A DNA stretch of 64,000 bases from Gordonia hydrophobica NBRC 16057. Its GTDB lineage: Bacteria > Actinomycetota > Actinomycetes > Mycobacteriales > Mycobacteriaceae. Below the pieces are notes generated by a model. That model worked only from the letters and a program-made list of their open reading frames with translations, made no database searches and was not told the origin of the DNA. The stretch lies in NCBI RefSeq assembly GCF_001592365.1, contig NZ_BCWU01000009.1, positions 1 to 64,000 of the forward strand, given 5' to 3'. Positions 24,744 to 33,290 of this stretch are shown piece after piece (the stretch's first letter is position 1; each line of letters opens with the position of its first letter). The position numbers and the translations under genes are program-made.

Positions 24744-25311
24744 GATGGTCGACCACAGCCGTCCGCGGCATGGTCTCCGTCCTGGACCACCAGCCGATGG
24801 TGGCGGACACCGCGCCGACGATCGCGTGCGCCCAGGGCTCGGCGCCCGCGTCGTCGGCGCCACGCGCAGTGAAGCCGTCGCGCAGAATCTGCACCAGGGC
24901 GTTCAGGATCGATCCGGACGCGCCGCCGGCATGACTCAGCCGCGTGCTCAAGAGCGGCGCCAGCACCGGTTCGGTCTCGAACCAGTCGGCGAGGATGTCG
25001 ATGGCGGCCCGCGTCTGCGCCCGCGGGTCGTCGATGGTCGCCAGCACCGCGCCGAGTCGCTCGACGATGCGCGCGCTCTGCCTGGCCGCCAGACGGTCCA
25101 GGAGCGCATCCCGGTCCGCGAAGGCCGCGTACACCGCTGACCGTGACAGCCCGGCGATCTTCGCGACCTCGCCCAACCCCACGTCGGGCCCGACCGTGCG
25201 AATCGCGTCTTCGGCGGCGTCGAGCAGGTCGGCGCGCCGCTGTTCCAGATCGAGAGGCGGGCCCGGGGGGCGCCCCCGCCCACGCCGCGGCGCCGAGACC
25301 TCGCGAGCCAT
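24694..25311 (-). CDS. TetR-family transcriptional regulator
   Basis: Regulator of 205 aa. A basic, Pro/Gly/Arg-rich N-terminal tail precedes the helix-turn-helix (VGLGEVAKIAGLSRSAVYAAFADRDALLDRL, residues 45-75). The C-terminal domain contains LADWFETEPVLAPLLSTRL. Start at 25311 with GGAG six bases upstream. Tail-to-tail overlap of 50 bases with the SRPBCC-DUF5995 gene suggests mutual adjustment of the pair, and control of the 20121-24743 cluster is plausible. Confidence 0.85.
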   Translation of the reverse strand: MAREVSAPRRGRGRPPGPPLDLEQRRADLLDAAEDAIRTVGPDVGLGEVAKIAGLSRSAVYAAFADRDALLDRLAARQSARIVERLGAVLATIDDPRAQTRAAIDILADWFETEPVLAPLLSTRLSHAGGASGSILNALVQILRDGFTARGADDAGAEPWAHAIVGAVSATIGWWSRTETMPRTAVVDHLTDLIWAGFSGVSASD

Positions 25312-25431
25312 CTCGGTCTCCTCTCCGCCGCCGCGTCCGCATCGTCGTCGCCTGTGCCCATCATCGTAGGGGCCCGCCAACTCTGCCCCGCCGCCTCCTC
25401 CGCCCTGAGTGACGAGGTCGGGCAGCAAGCG

Positions 25432-25543
25432 GGTTGCTATGGTGTCGACAGAGTGCAGCAGGGAACTCGGTGAGAATCCGAGACTGGCGCGCAACGGTGA
25501 GGGTCCCTTCGACAGAGGCCTAAGTCCGATCACTGGCTGTGCT
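25432..25543 (+). promoter_or_regulatory. Cobalamin riboswitch
   Basis: The segment contains the conserved B12-aptamer core: GGGAACTCGGTGAGAATCC followed by GAGACTGGCGCGCAACGGTGA (25461-25500) and AGTCCGATCACTGGC at 25522-25536. It resembles a compact adenosyl-/methylcobalamin aptamer that shuts off downstream expression when B12 is abundant. It is immediately followed by a broken permease start, while the intact B12-type ABC operon begins about 1.6 kb further on. Confidence 0.85.
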
Positions 25544-25566
25544 CGTTTTCGTCCGCCACGTATCTC

Positions 25567-25760
25567 GCGCACAGATACTCGACAGAAATAAGGCCCCGTG
25601 CCATCGAATCTCTCGATGCGTCCCCGTGACGTCGATCGTGTCCGCTCACGGTCCGCGCTGCTCGATCCGGCGCTCGCCGACAACCCGCCGGTCGGCTGCC
25701 CGTCGTTCCCCTCACGTGGGTGCTCGCCGTGCTGACCGCCGTCAGCGCGCTCATCAACGT
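25567..25760 (+). pseudogene. Truncated, frameshifted 5' copy of the FecCD permease gene with leader
   Basis: From CACAGATACTCGACAGAAATAAG onward (25570) this copies 27106-27300: leader, start region (here GTG at 25598) and first codons (PSNLSMRPRD) are almost identical. It then diverges and loses frame, although TM1 is still readable in another frame as LPVVPLTWVLAVLTAVSALI. It stops at about 25760, where thioesterase-gene sequence begins. No functional permease can be made. Confidence 0.8.
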
Positions 25761-25761
25761 G

Positions 25762-26180
25762 CCTACTACAACGATCCCAAAGTTCCCGCGTGAACTGAAC
25801 CGCCTGCTGGTCGCGTTCTCGCCTGAGCGGCAAGGCATGCCCACGAATGCGGATGATCTTCGCCATTTCGTTGCATGGATATGAGCTGATGCACTATGTT
25901 TGAAACAGTTTCAAACAGAATTAATGTACCCGGTCGCGACGCTCGGCGGGTGACGCAGTCGGCTCGACCGCGGCGGAGGACCGATGACACTGTCACTCAA
26001 GGACGCGTTGGCGACGAAAGGGCTTCCCGAGTGCCGAAGGGTCGTCGAGGATCGAAGCCAAGTGGGCAGAGATCATCGCTCTCAACGGGAATCTGGGGCA
26101 CATCGCGGTAGCAGATTCGGATATCTCGCTCCGCGATATTCCGGGAGGCGATCACGTTGGCTGACGAACTGCTGAAGAAG
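25762..26180 (+). pseudogene. Decayed second copy of the thioesterase-amidase junction
   Basis: This block matches, in opposite orientation, 7440-6985. It starts with the last codons of a thioesterase gene (YYNDPKVPA then TGA at 25791), keeps GAGCTGATGCACTATGTTTG, carries a frameshifted 60-aa partner gene (ATG 25984, TGA 26162; the second half still reads as IEAKWAEI...ISLRDIPGGDHVG) and ends with the first eight codons of the amidase (TTG 26157). Divergence from the first copy is substantial, so it is an old duplication or came from another strain. Confidence 0.8.
25898..25916 (+). promoter_or_regulatory. Perfect 19-bp palindrome in the relic promoter
   Basis: GTTTGAAACAGTTTCAAAC is fully symmetric around its central base. 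The corresponding site before the intact amidase operon is GTTTGAAACAGTTCCAAAT, which defines a likely operator consensus for a regulator of that operon. Confidence 0.55.
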
Positions 26181-26278
26181 GGCTCCTTCGGAAAACTCGA
26201 TCGTATTTTAACCCAACTCGAAGCTCAAACGTACAGACTCTGGACCCTACGGCTAGCGCAGCCCCTTGGAGAGAAATA

Positions 26279-27037
26279 ATGAATTTCGATGCCTTGCTAA
26301 TTTCTTGGGATCGTCAGCAGGAAGCGTACATCGCTAATCGCGAGTTTCGGTTCACTGCGATTCTTGATGCGCTCGAAGTCGGAATCGACACCGACTCACC
26401 CACAATAGTGGACCTTGCATGCGGGCCGGGGTCGCTTAGCAACCGAATACTGGACAGATTTACGAATTCTACGGTCATCGGCATAGATTTCGACCGGGCG
26501 CTGCTAGAGCTTGCTCGTCGCACATCACCGCACAATGGCGATCGACTCAGGCTGTTGGAGGCTGACCTGGCTGACACCTCGTGGATCGAGAAAGTGAACT
26601 CGTTGGGGTTCGATAACGTACAGGCAGTCGTTTCAACGACGGCATTGCATTGGCTGCAACCCGACGAGTTGCTTCGGCTTTACGGACGTGCGTACGACAT
26701 TCTAGACCCGAACGGAATTCTGCTCAATGGAGATCACTTCCGATTCGGTCCGCGCACCCCCCTCATCGAGGGCTGGTCTCGTCGCCACGATCAACGTACT
26801 CAGCAGAACGGATTCGACAATGGTGTATTGAGTTGGCAGGAGTGGTGGGAAGAATTAGGTGCGGCGCCTGGAATGAAAGATCTTGTTGCGCTAAGAAACC
26901 ACATTACCACCGGTGATTCTGGCGCACCGGACACTACGGTCGAGTTTCAGATCGCAGCACTCGCGCAATCTGGCTTCTCTGAATCGGGTACTTTGTGGCA
27001 GTTTTTCGACGACTTCGTTGTCTACGGAGTGAAATAG
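26279..27037 (+). CDS. Class I SAM-dependent methyltransferase
   Basis: Enzyme of 252 aa with the Rossmann methyltransferase motifs: motif I VDLACGPGSLSNRIL near residue 42, motif II VIGIDFD near 66, LLEADLADTSW near 92 and motif IV VQAVVSTTALHWL near 110. The C-terminal part has no clear substrate clue. GGAGAGA precedes the ATG. Base composition and codon use (TTG, AAT, ATA, GAA) are clearly AT-richer than the flanking genes, so it appears horizontally acquired. It is intact, unlike the debris that surrounds it, and sits between the riboswitch and the transporter genes. Confidence 0.8.
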   Translation: MNFDALLISWDRQQEAYIANREFRFTAILDALEVGIDTDSPTIVDLACGPGSLSNRILDRFTNSTVIGIDFDRALLELARRTSPHNGDRLRLLEADLADTSWIEKVNSLGFDNVQAVVSTTALHWLQPDELLRLYGRAYDILDPNGILLNGDHFRFGPRTPLIEGWSRRHDQRTQQNGFDNGVLSWQEWWEELGAAPGMKDLVALRNHITTGDSGAPDTTVEFQIAALAQSGFSESGTLWQFFDDFVVYGVK

Positions 27038-27134
27038 AGACAAGTCGTTTCGCAGCCACTTCATACTCGCCGCCGACACATCGTCTTCCTCATGGCTAGT
27101 TCCGGCACAGATACTCGACAGAAATAAGGTTCCC

Positions 27135-28256
27135 ATGCCATCGAATCTCTCGATGCGTCCCCGTGACATCGATCGTGTCCGCTCGCGACCCCGCGCCGAC
27201 CGATCGAGCGCACGCAGACAACCCACCGGCCGGCTGCCCCTCCTTCCCCTCACGCTGGTGCTGGCTCTGCTGACCGCCGTCAGCGCGGTGATCTCCGTGG
27301 CGTTCGGCGCCGAACACATTCCGATAGGCGATGTGTGGCGCACCGTGTACGACGGCCTCGTCGGGCAGCGGTCGGATTCGGCGTACTCGGTCATCGTCTG
27401 GGATCTCCGACTCCCCCGCTCGCTGTTGGCCGCACTGGTCGGCGCCGGCCTGGCCCTGGCCGGCACGCTGATGCAGACACTGGTTCGCAATCCGCTCGCC
27501 GACCCGTATCTCCTCGGGGTCTCGTCGGGCGCGGCCGTCGGCGCGACCGCGGTTCTCACGATCGGCGCCTTCTCCGCCCTGGGTGTGTGGGCGTTGTCCG
27601 GCGGTGCGCTGATCGGCGCCCTCGCCGCGACCGCACTCGTGTACTCGGTCGCGCGGGCGCAGGGCGAACTCACTGCGCTGCGACTGGTCCTGTCCGGTGT
27701 CGTGCTGTCGTCGGCGTTCATGGCGTTGTCGTCGATGCTGGTGTTCACCGTCGGCGACTCGCACGCGGCCGAGAGCGTCATGTTCTGGATGCTCGGCAGC
27801 GTGTCCGGCGCCACCTGGGCCAAACTGCCGATCACGGTCGTCGTGGTCGGGGCGTCGGCGGTCGCCATGCTTGCGATGCGCTCGTGGCTCGACGCGTACG
27901 CCGCAGGCAGTGACACCGCGGCGTCGCTCGGCGTTCCCGTCGTCGCGCTCCGCAATGCGTTGTTCGCCATTCAGGCCCTGCTCATCGGCGTCCTGGTGGC
28001 GGTGGCGGGCGGCATCGGGTTCGTCGGGTTGATCGTCCCGCATGCGGCGCGCCTGCTCGTCGGTGCGACGCATCGTGCCGTCATTCCCGTCGCCGTATTC
28101 GGCGGCGCACTGTTTCTCATCTGGGTCGACGTGATCTCCCGTGTCGCCGCCGCGCCGCGGGAGATGCCGCTCGGTATCGTCACCGGCCTGATCGGCGCGC
28201 CCGTCTTCCTGTTCCTGATGAATCGGCGCAGCTACTCGTTCGGCGGCCAGAAATGA
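27135..28256 (+). CDS. FecCD/BtuC-family ABC transporter permease
   Basis: Membrane permease of 373 aa with about nine or ten helices for uptake of B12-type corrinoids or iron siderophores. Family motifs RLPRSLLAALVGAGLALAG, MQTLVRNPLADPYLLGVSSG near residue 115 and GFVGLIVPHAARLLVG near 295 (coupling region) are clear. AAGG precedes the ATG. It overlaps the ATPase start by four bases. The cobalamin riboswitch upstream at 25432 favours corrinoid transport. Its own immediate leader no longer contains the aptamer. Confidence 0.9.
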   Translation: MPSNLSMRPRDIDRVRSRPRADRSSARRQPTGRLPLLPLTLVLALLTAVSAVISVAFGAEHIPIGDVWRTVYDGLVGQRSDSAYSVIVWDLRLPRSLLAALVGAGLALAGTLMQTLVRNPLADPYLLGVSSGAAVGATAVLTIGAFSALGVWALSGGALIGALAATALVYSVARAQGELTALRLVLSGVVLSSAFMALSSMLVFTVGDSHAAESVMFWMLGSVSGATWAKLPITVVVVGASAVAMLAMRSWLDAYAAGSDTAASLGVPVVALRNALFAIQALLIGVLVAVAGGIGFVGLIVPHAARLLVGATHRAVIPVAVFGGALFLIWVDVISRVAAAPREMPLGIVTGLIGAPVFLFLMNRRSYSFGGQK

Positions 28257-29068
28257 CCTCGCGGGGCGCCGCTCGCATCGCCGCGACCGGGCTGTCGTGC
28301 GCCGCCGGCGGCGCGATGGTCGTCACCGACGTGACGTTCGACGTCCCGGCGGGCGCTCGGCTCGCCGTCGTCGGACCCAACGGAACCGGTAAGAGCACCC
28401 TCTTGCGGGCGATCGCGGGCATTCGACCACCGGCAGCGGGAACGGTGCGCGTCGACGGTGTGGACATCGGCGCCCTGCGCGCCCGGCAGCGCGCCCTCGC
28501 GGTGGCCTTCGTCGGTCAGGAGGAACATCCCAGCGCCGAACTGACCGTCGCCGAAGCGGTCGCCCTCGGCCGGACGCCGCACCGCGGACCGTGGTCGGTG
28601 TCCGACGGCGCCGAGGAGTCGGTGATCGCGGAGGCCTTGGCCGCCGTCGGCATGGCGGACTACCGGAACCGCCCGTGCACCCAGTTGTCCGGCGGCGAAC
28701 GCCATCGGGTCACCATCGCCCGCGCGCTCGCACAGGAAGCGCCCGTGCTCGTCCTGGACGAGCCGACCAACCATCTCGACGTCGCGTGGCGGCTGCGCCT
28801 CATGCGCCTGATCGACGACCTCGACTGCACCACCATCGCAGCCATTCACGATCTCGATCTCGCCGTCCGTTGTTTCGACCTGGTCGCTGTTCTCGACGCG
28901 GGCACCCTGCGCGCCTTCGGCCCGCCCGCCGACACCCTCACCCCGGACCTGATCCACGACGTGTTCGCCGTGCGCGGCGACATCGTCACGCACCCCACCA
29001 CCTCACAGCCGCACTTGCTGCTCACCGAGGCGACCCCCATCCCTGCTTTAACGAAGGAGACCTTGTGA
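28253..29068 (+). CDS. FecE/BtuD-family ABC transporter ATPase
   Basis: ATPase of 271 aa that powers the adjacent permease. Walker A GPNGTGKST near residue 40, Q-loop FVGQEEHP, signature LSGGERHRV near 142, Walker B VLVLDEPTNHLD and the H-loop AIHDLDLA are complete. Start overlaps the permease stop (ATGA), and its stop overlaps the lipoprotein GTG, so the three genes are translationally coupled. Confidence 0.92.
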   Translation: MTSRGAARIAATGLSCAAGGAMVVTDVTFDVPAGARLAVVGPNGTGKSTLLRAIAGIRPPAAGTVRVDGVDIGALRARQRALAVAFVGQEEHPSAELTVAEAVALGRTPHRGPWSVSDGAEESVIAEALAAVGMADYRNRPCTQLSGGERHRVTIARALAQEAPVLVLDEPTNHLDVAWRLRLMRLIDDLDCTTIAAIHDLDLAVRCFDLVAVLDAGTLRAFGPPADTLTPDLIHDVFAVRGDIVTHPTTSQPHLLLTEATPIPALTKETL

Positions 29069-30138
29069 CTTCACGTGCCCTGCGTACCGTCACCGCACTC
29101 GCCTGCGCCGTCGCCGTCACCGCGACGGCCGCCTGCTCCACCACGTCGGACTCGGCGGGCGGCGACTCGGTGACCGTCACCAACTGCGGCAAGGAGGCAT
29201 CGTTCCCGCAGCCGCTGAACCGGCTCTTCGTCAACGACGGCGGCATGATCGCCATTGCCCTGGCGGCGGGGGCGCACGACGCGATCACGGCCGTCAGTTC
29301 GCTGTCCCGGGACAAAGACGTCCTGCGCTTGGCTTATGGATCGCAGGTCGACGACCTCAACGAGGTGACCACCAAGCAGCCGACGTTGGAGAACTTCGTC
29401 GCCGCCAGACCCCAGGTCGTGTACGCGGGCTACAACTACGGGATGAGCGAGTCGCGCGGAATCACGATCGACATCCTGAATCAGCACGGAATCGACGTCT
29501 ATCAGCTCTCGGAGGCCTGCCGGCAAGCCGACGGCGCACCGGAGCGCGGCACCATGGACCCCTGGACGGCGCTCGACACCGATCTGCGGAACATCGGTAC
29601 CATCACCGGCCACGCGGAGGAGGGCGCGGCCGCGGCCGACGACGTGAAGAGGCGGCTCGCAGCCTTGCGTGCCGCGCCCCAGGCCGAGAACCCGCCCACG
29701 GTGTTCGTGTTCGACAGCGGCAGCGACACCGTCTTCACCTCGGGCGCTTTCGGCGGCCCGCAGGGCATCATCGATGCCGCCGGAGCCCGCAGCGCCACTG
29801 AAGACGTGAAGGACACCTGGACTGCTGTCAGCTGGGAACGCGTCGCCACCGCCGATCCGGACGTGATCGCCTTCGTCGACTACCCCGGACAGTCGGTCGG
29901 TGAGAAGATCGCCGCCCTCCGCAGCAACCCGGCGAGCCGCTCGCTGCGGGCGGTCCAGGAGAATCGCTTCATCAACCTGCCCTATGCGATGTGGGTGTCC
30001 AGTCCTCTCAACATCGACGCCGCCGAAACCCTCCGGAAAGCGCTGGAGACGACGGGAGCGCTGCCGACGTCGTCCATCACCCCCGCTCTCGACATCACGT
30101 CGCTGAACTTGGACGGGAATCAGTTGCTGACGAAGTAG
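29065..30138 (+). CDS. Corrinoid/siderophore-type ABC transporter binding lipoprotein
   Basis: Extracytoplasmic binding protein of 357 aa. Signal peptide with lipobox ending VTATAAC near residue 23, then the TroA/BtuF-like two-lobe fold (FPQPLNRLFVNDGGMIAIALAAGAHDAITAV in the first lobe, NPASRSLRAVQENRFINLP in the second). It captures substrate for the preceding permease-ATPase pair. GTG start with GGAG upstream overlaps the ATPase stop by four bases. Corrinoid specificity is inferred from the riboswitch. Confidence 0.88.
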   Translation: MTSRALRTVTALACAVAVTATAACSTTSDSAGGDSVTVTNCGKEASFPQPLNRLFVNDGGMIAIALAAGAHDAITAVSSLSRDKDVLRLAYGSQVDDLNEVTTKQPTLENFVAARPQVVYAGYNYGMSESRGITIDILNQHGIDVYQLSEACRQADGAPERGTMDPWTALDTDLRNIGTITGHAEEGAAAADDVKRRLAALRAAPQAENPPTVFVFDSGSDTVFTSGAFGGPQGIIDAAGARSATEDVKDTWTAVSWERVATADPDVIAFVDYPGQSVGEKIAALRSNPASRSLRAVQENRFINLPYAMWVSSPLNIDAAETLRKALETTGALPTSSITPALDITSLNLDGNQLLTK

Positions 30139-30171
30139 CCGGCTCGAGGTTCGGTCCTCGACATCGTCATC

Positions 30172-30184
30172 GGCCCGACGGGCC
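30172..30184 (+). terminator. Short hairpin after the ABC transporter operon
   Basis: GGCCC-GAC-GGGCC forms a small perfect stem 33 bases after the lipoprotein stop. It is short and lacks a U tract, so it is only a possible terminator or attenuator. Confidence 0.3.
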
Positions 30185-30237
30185 TACAGTCGAAGTACAC
30201 CCCGATCGTCGGTCCAATCCGACTCGAAGGAGTACTC

Positions 30238-31500
30238 GTGAACGACTCCGCGACCGCCGCCGTCCTCGCAGGCCTCACCGACCTCGGCGACACGATGACG
30301 GGCTTCTATCGGGATCTGCACCAGCATCCCGAGCTCTCTCACCGCGAACACCGAACCGCCGCGGCCGTCGCCGAACGCCTCGACTCGCTCGGATACCGGG
30401 TGACCACCGGCGTCGGCGGCACCGGTGTGGTCGGGATCCTCGGCAACGGCAACGGTGGGGGCCCGACCGTCCTGCTGCGCGCCGACATGGACGCCCTCCC
30501 GGTGTCGGAGGCCACCGGGCTGGACTACGCCAGCTCGGTGACGGTCGACGACGACCGCGGCGTCCCGATTCCGGTGATGCACGCCTGCGGACACGACGTG
30601 CACGTCACCGCGCTGCTCGGTGCCGCCGCCCTGCTTGCCGGGGCCCTCGACCACTGGAGCGGGACGCTCGTGACCCTGTTCCAGCCCGCAGAAGAACTCG
30701 GCGACGGCGCCCAGACCATGGTCGACGACGGTCTCGCCGAGCTCGTCGGACCGGTCGACGTGGCGCTGGCACAGCATGTGCTGCCGATGCCCGCGGGCAC
30801 GGTCGGTGTTCGGGAGGGGCCGGTCCTGTCGGCGGCGGACAGCATGCGCATCACCGTGCACGGACGGGGCTCGCACGGCTCCATGCCCCAGGCGAGTGTC
30901 GACCCCGTCGTGCTCGCGGCGGCGATCGTGCTCCGACTGCAGACCATCGTCGCCCGCGAACTCCCGCCGACCGAACCCGCAGTTCTGACGGTGGGCCGCA
31001 TCGAGGCCGGTACCAAGAGCAACGTGATCGACGACCACGCGGTCCTCGAACTCAACGTCCGCACGTACAACGAACAGACCCGCAGTTACGTGCTCGACGC
31101 CGTCCGCCGCATCGTGACCGCCGAGTGCCAGGCGTCCGGCTCGCCGAGGGAACCCGAGTTCGAGATGTTCGACCGGTTCCCTCCCACGATCAACGACGCG
31201 GACGTCACCGCCCGGATTCGGGCGGCATTCGACGCCCAGTTCGGCGACCACTGCACCGAACTGCCACTGCAGACCGCGAGTGAGGACTTCAGCGACCTTC
31301 CCAGCGCACTCGGGGCGCCGTACACCTATTGGGGTCTCGGCGGTGTGGACGCCGCCGCCTTCGCCGAGGCGGAGCGCGCCGGGCGGATCGCTCAGGACAT
31401 CCCCGTCAACCACTCGCCGTTCTACGCGCCGGTCATCCAGCCGACGCTCGACACCGGCGTGCGCGCCTTGGTCGCGGCGGCACTCGCCTATCTCGGATGA
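30238..31500 (+). CDS. M20D-family amidohydrolase
   Basis: Metal-dependent hydrolase of 420 aa, of the kind that removes N-acyl or carbamoyl groups from amino acids or conjugates. Metal-binding segments are visible: LHQHPELSHREHRTA near residue 25, LRADMDALPV near 82, HACGHDVHVTALLGAA near 116 and FQPAEELGDGAQTM near 148, plus the dimerisation insert (GRGSHGSMPQASVDP). GTG start with GAAGGAG six bases upstream. Length and motifs fit the ArgE/HipO amidohydrolase group; the substrate is unknown. Confidence 0.9.
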   Translation: MNDSATAAVLAGLTDLGDTMTGFYRDLHQHPELSHREHRTAAAVAERLDSLGYRVTTGVGGTGVVGILGNGNGGGPTVLLRADMDALPVSEATGLDYASSVTVDDDRGVPIPVMHACGHDVHVTALLGAAALLAGALDHWSGTLVTLFQPAEELGDGAQTMVDDGLAELVGPVDVALAQHVLPMPAGTVGVREGPVLSAADSMRITVHGRGSHGSMPQASVDPVVLAAAIVLRLQTIVARELPPTEPAVLTVGRIEAGTKSNVIDDHAVLELNVRTYNEQTRSYVLDAVRRIVTAECQASGSPREPEFEMFDRFPPTINDADVTARIRAAFDAQFGDHCTELPLQTASEDFSDLPSALGAPYTYWGLGGVDAAAFAEAERAGRIAQDIPVNHSPFYAPVIQPTLDTGVRALVAAALAYLG

Positions 31501-31549
31501 GCAACCGGCGACTTGCCGCAGCGAGGCGCAGGTGAGCGTGACCCCGCCG

Positions 31550-32233
31550 CTACGACTCGATTCGGAGTGCGTTGGTCCAGATGCGCGTGGTGTTGCGGGT
31601 GAGCAGATCCATGTCGTCCTCGGTGATCTCCGCGGAGTCAACGTTGCAGAAGTACCCGTACGCAAGTCGACTCGTCATACTCGACAGCGCTCTGGAGGCG
31701 AAGAGCGGATCCATTGCGGGGTCGACCAATCCGCGCTTCTGCAAGGACTCGATGCTGCGCGCATTGCGCTGTACAAAGGCATCGGTTCGTTTCTGTCGCA
31801 ATTCCCGGAACTGTGGATCGACGTGCGAGACCTGTTCGAGCAATGCCATCAGCTTCGCATTGCGCCGATACGATTCGAAATAGGCCCGATTGCTCGCGTC
31901 GATGATTGCGACGGGGTTGTCTGCACCGGCCACGTGCGCCATGCCGGGATGCAGCATCTCTTCCTGTGCGACGGCGAGCACCGCCGCGAAGATCTCGTCC
32001 TTGCTTGAGAAATACGTGTAGAACGTACCGGCTGAGCACTGTGCCTCGGCCGAGATATCGGCCAGTCGCGCGTCCAGGAATCCGTCCCGCTCGAAGACTG
32101 TGCGTGCCGCGGCGATCAATGCACTACGAGTGCGTAGTCCACGCGCTGTCGTCGGGAGGTCGCGCAGGAGCGACTGGTTCGCCATCGACGGAATGCCGTC
32201 GTCGACTTCCCCATTTTCTCCTGAGCTGGACAT
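31550..32233 (-). CDS. TetR-family regulator at the downstream end of the CoA cluster
   Basis: Regulator of 227 aa with helix-turn-helix (FLDARLADISAEAQCSAGTFYTYFSSKDEIF, residues about 50-80). It resembles the TetR protein at 45448-46119 (shared VFERDGFL...GTFYTYF and SNRAYFE/SNRAYLE stretches), so the 13-kb acyl-CoA operon is bracketed by two related repressors. Same strand as that operon and past its terminator, so probably transcribed on its own. The start could also be ATG 32185. Confidence 0.85.
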   Translation of the reverse strand: MSSSGENGEVDDGIPSMANQSLLRDLPTTARGLRTRSALIAAARTVFERDGFLDARLADISAEAQCSAGTFYTYFSSKDEIFAAVLAVAQEEMLHPGMAHVAGADNPVAIIDASNRAYFESYRRNAKLMALLEQVSHVDPQFRELRQKRTDAFVQRNARSIESLQKRGLVDPAMDPLFASRALSSMTSRLAYGYFCNVDSAEITEDDMDLLTRNTTRIWTNALRIES

Positions 32234-32447
32234 GGGTGAACTCTATCAACGACATTCGGAACGACGGCACCGACGTGAAAGCGGCGTTCCCGAAGCGCGC
32301 GACGAGGAAGCCGACCTGACCGGTGGCATCGAGCGGTGATGCGGACGATAGGACAGGCGCACCTCGAGACCGGCGCCCCGATCACAGTTCACATGGACAC
32401 GCATACCCACGTCCGACCTCGTCGTTCAACTGGTACTCGCCTCGGAA

Positions 32448-32475
32448 GGCAGCGCGAATCCCTATCCGCGCTGCC
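32448..32475 (-). terminator. Terminator of the 13-kb acyl-CoA operon
   Basis: Perfect 9-bp stem GGCAGCGCG / CGCGCTGCC with a 10-base loop lies 17 bases beyond the SDR stop on the minus strand. Confidence 0.65.
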
Positions 32476-32491
32476 CTCCACCTCCCGAGCA

Positions 32492-33244
32492 TCACACCGT
32501 GGGTCCTCCACTCACGTACAGCACCTGACCGGAGACATACGAGGAGTCCGGACCGATGAGGAAGGACGCCACGTCGGCGATATCGGTGGGCTGACCCACA
32601 CGTCCAAGCGGAATCTGCTGTTCCGCATGGGCTTTCATATCGTCGAAGGTCATCCGCATCCGCTCCGCCGTCGCGCGCGTCATCGCGGTTTCGATGAACC
32701 CGGGCGCGATGGCGTTGGCGTTGACACCGAACCGTCCGAGTTCGATGGCGAGCGTCCGCGTGAATCCCTGGACGCCGGCCTTCGCCGCGCTGTAGTTGAC
32801 CTGGCCTCGGTTTCCCAGTGCCGCGATGGAGGAGATGTTGACGATTCGTCCCGACCCGGCGTCGACCATGTGAGTCTGCACGGCGCGCGTCATCATGAAT
32901 GCGGCGCGCAAGTGCACATCCATCACCGAGTCCCAATCGTCCAGTGACATCTTGTGCAGCAGATTGTCCCGGGTGTACCCGGCGTTGTTGACGAGAACGG
33001 TCGGCGCTCCGAGCTCTTGCGCGGTCTGGGCCACTGCCTGGTCGACGGCGTCGGGGTCGCGGACGTCAGCGACGACGGCGCAGAGCCGCCCTCCTCCGGA
33101 CAGCCGCTTAGATGTGCTTTCCAGCAGATCCGCGTCACTGTCGACGAGCGCCACGCGCAGTCCGTCGGCAAGGAGGCGTTCGGCGACGGCGGCGCCGATT
33201 CCGCGAGCGGCGCCGGTGACAATGGCGGTGCGTGATTCAGTCAT
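32492..33244 (-). CDS. SDR-family 3-oxoacyl/3-hydroxyacyl reductase (FabG-like)
   Basis: NAD(P)-dependent oxidoreductase of 250 aa. TGAARGIGAAVAERL cofactor loop at residue 10, NNAG at about 88, catalytic Ser in NISSIAA near 137 and YxxxK as YSAAKAG near 150. PGFIETAMT follows. The FabG-like sequence suggests interconversion of 3-oxo- and 3-hydroxyacyl thioesters. Start at 33244, where AGAGAAG precedes the ATG; the 30 codons further upstream lack homology. Last gene of the operon, 46 bases after the carboxyltransferase gene. Confidence 0.88.
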   Translation of the reverse strand: MTESRTAIVTGAARGIGAAVAERLLADGLRVALVDSDADLLESTSKRLSGGGRLCAVVADVRDPDAVDQAVAQTAQELGAPTVLVNNAGYTRDNLLHKMSLDDWDSVMDVHLRAAFMMTRAVQTHMVDAGSGRIVNISSIAALGNRGQVNYSAAKAGVQGFTRTLAIELGRFGVNANAIAPGFIETAMTRATAERMRMTFDDMKAHAEQQIPLGRVGQPTDIADVASFLIGPDSSYVSGQVLYVSGGPTV

Positions 33245-33290
33245 GATTCTTCTCTTTCGTGTGTGGTTCGAACAGGGCAGCCCGTGTCGA

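Noticed and set aside
25898-25916. Perfect palindrome as a transposon end or attachment site
   Set aside because: The same element precedes the intact amidase operon in a promoter position, no transposase or integrase is near, and no target duplication was seen.
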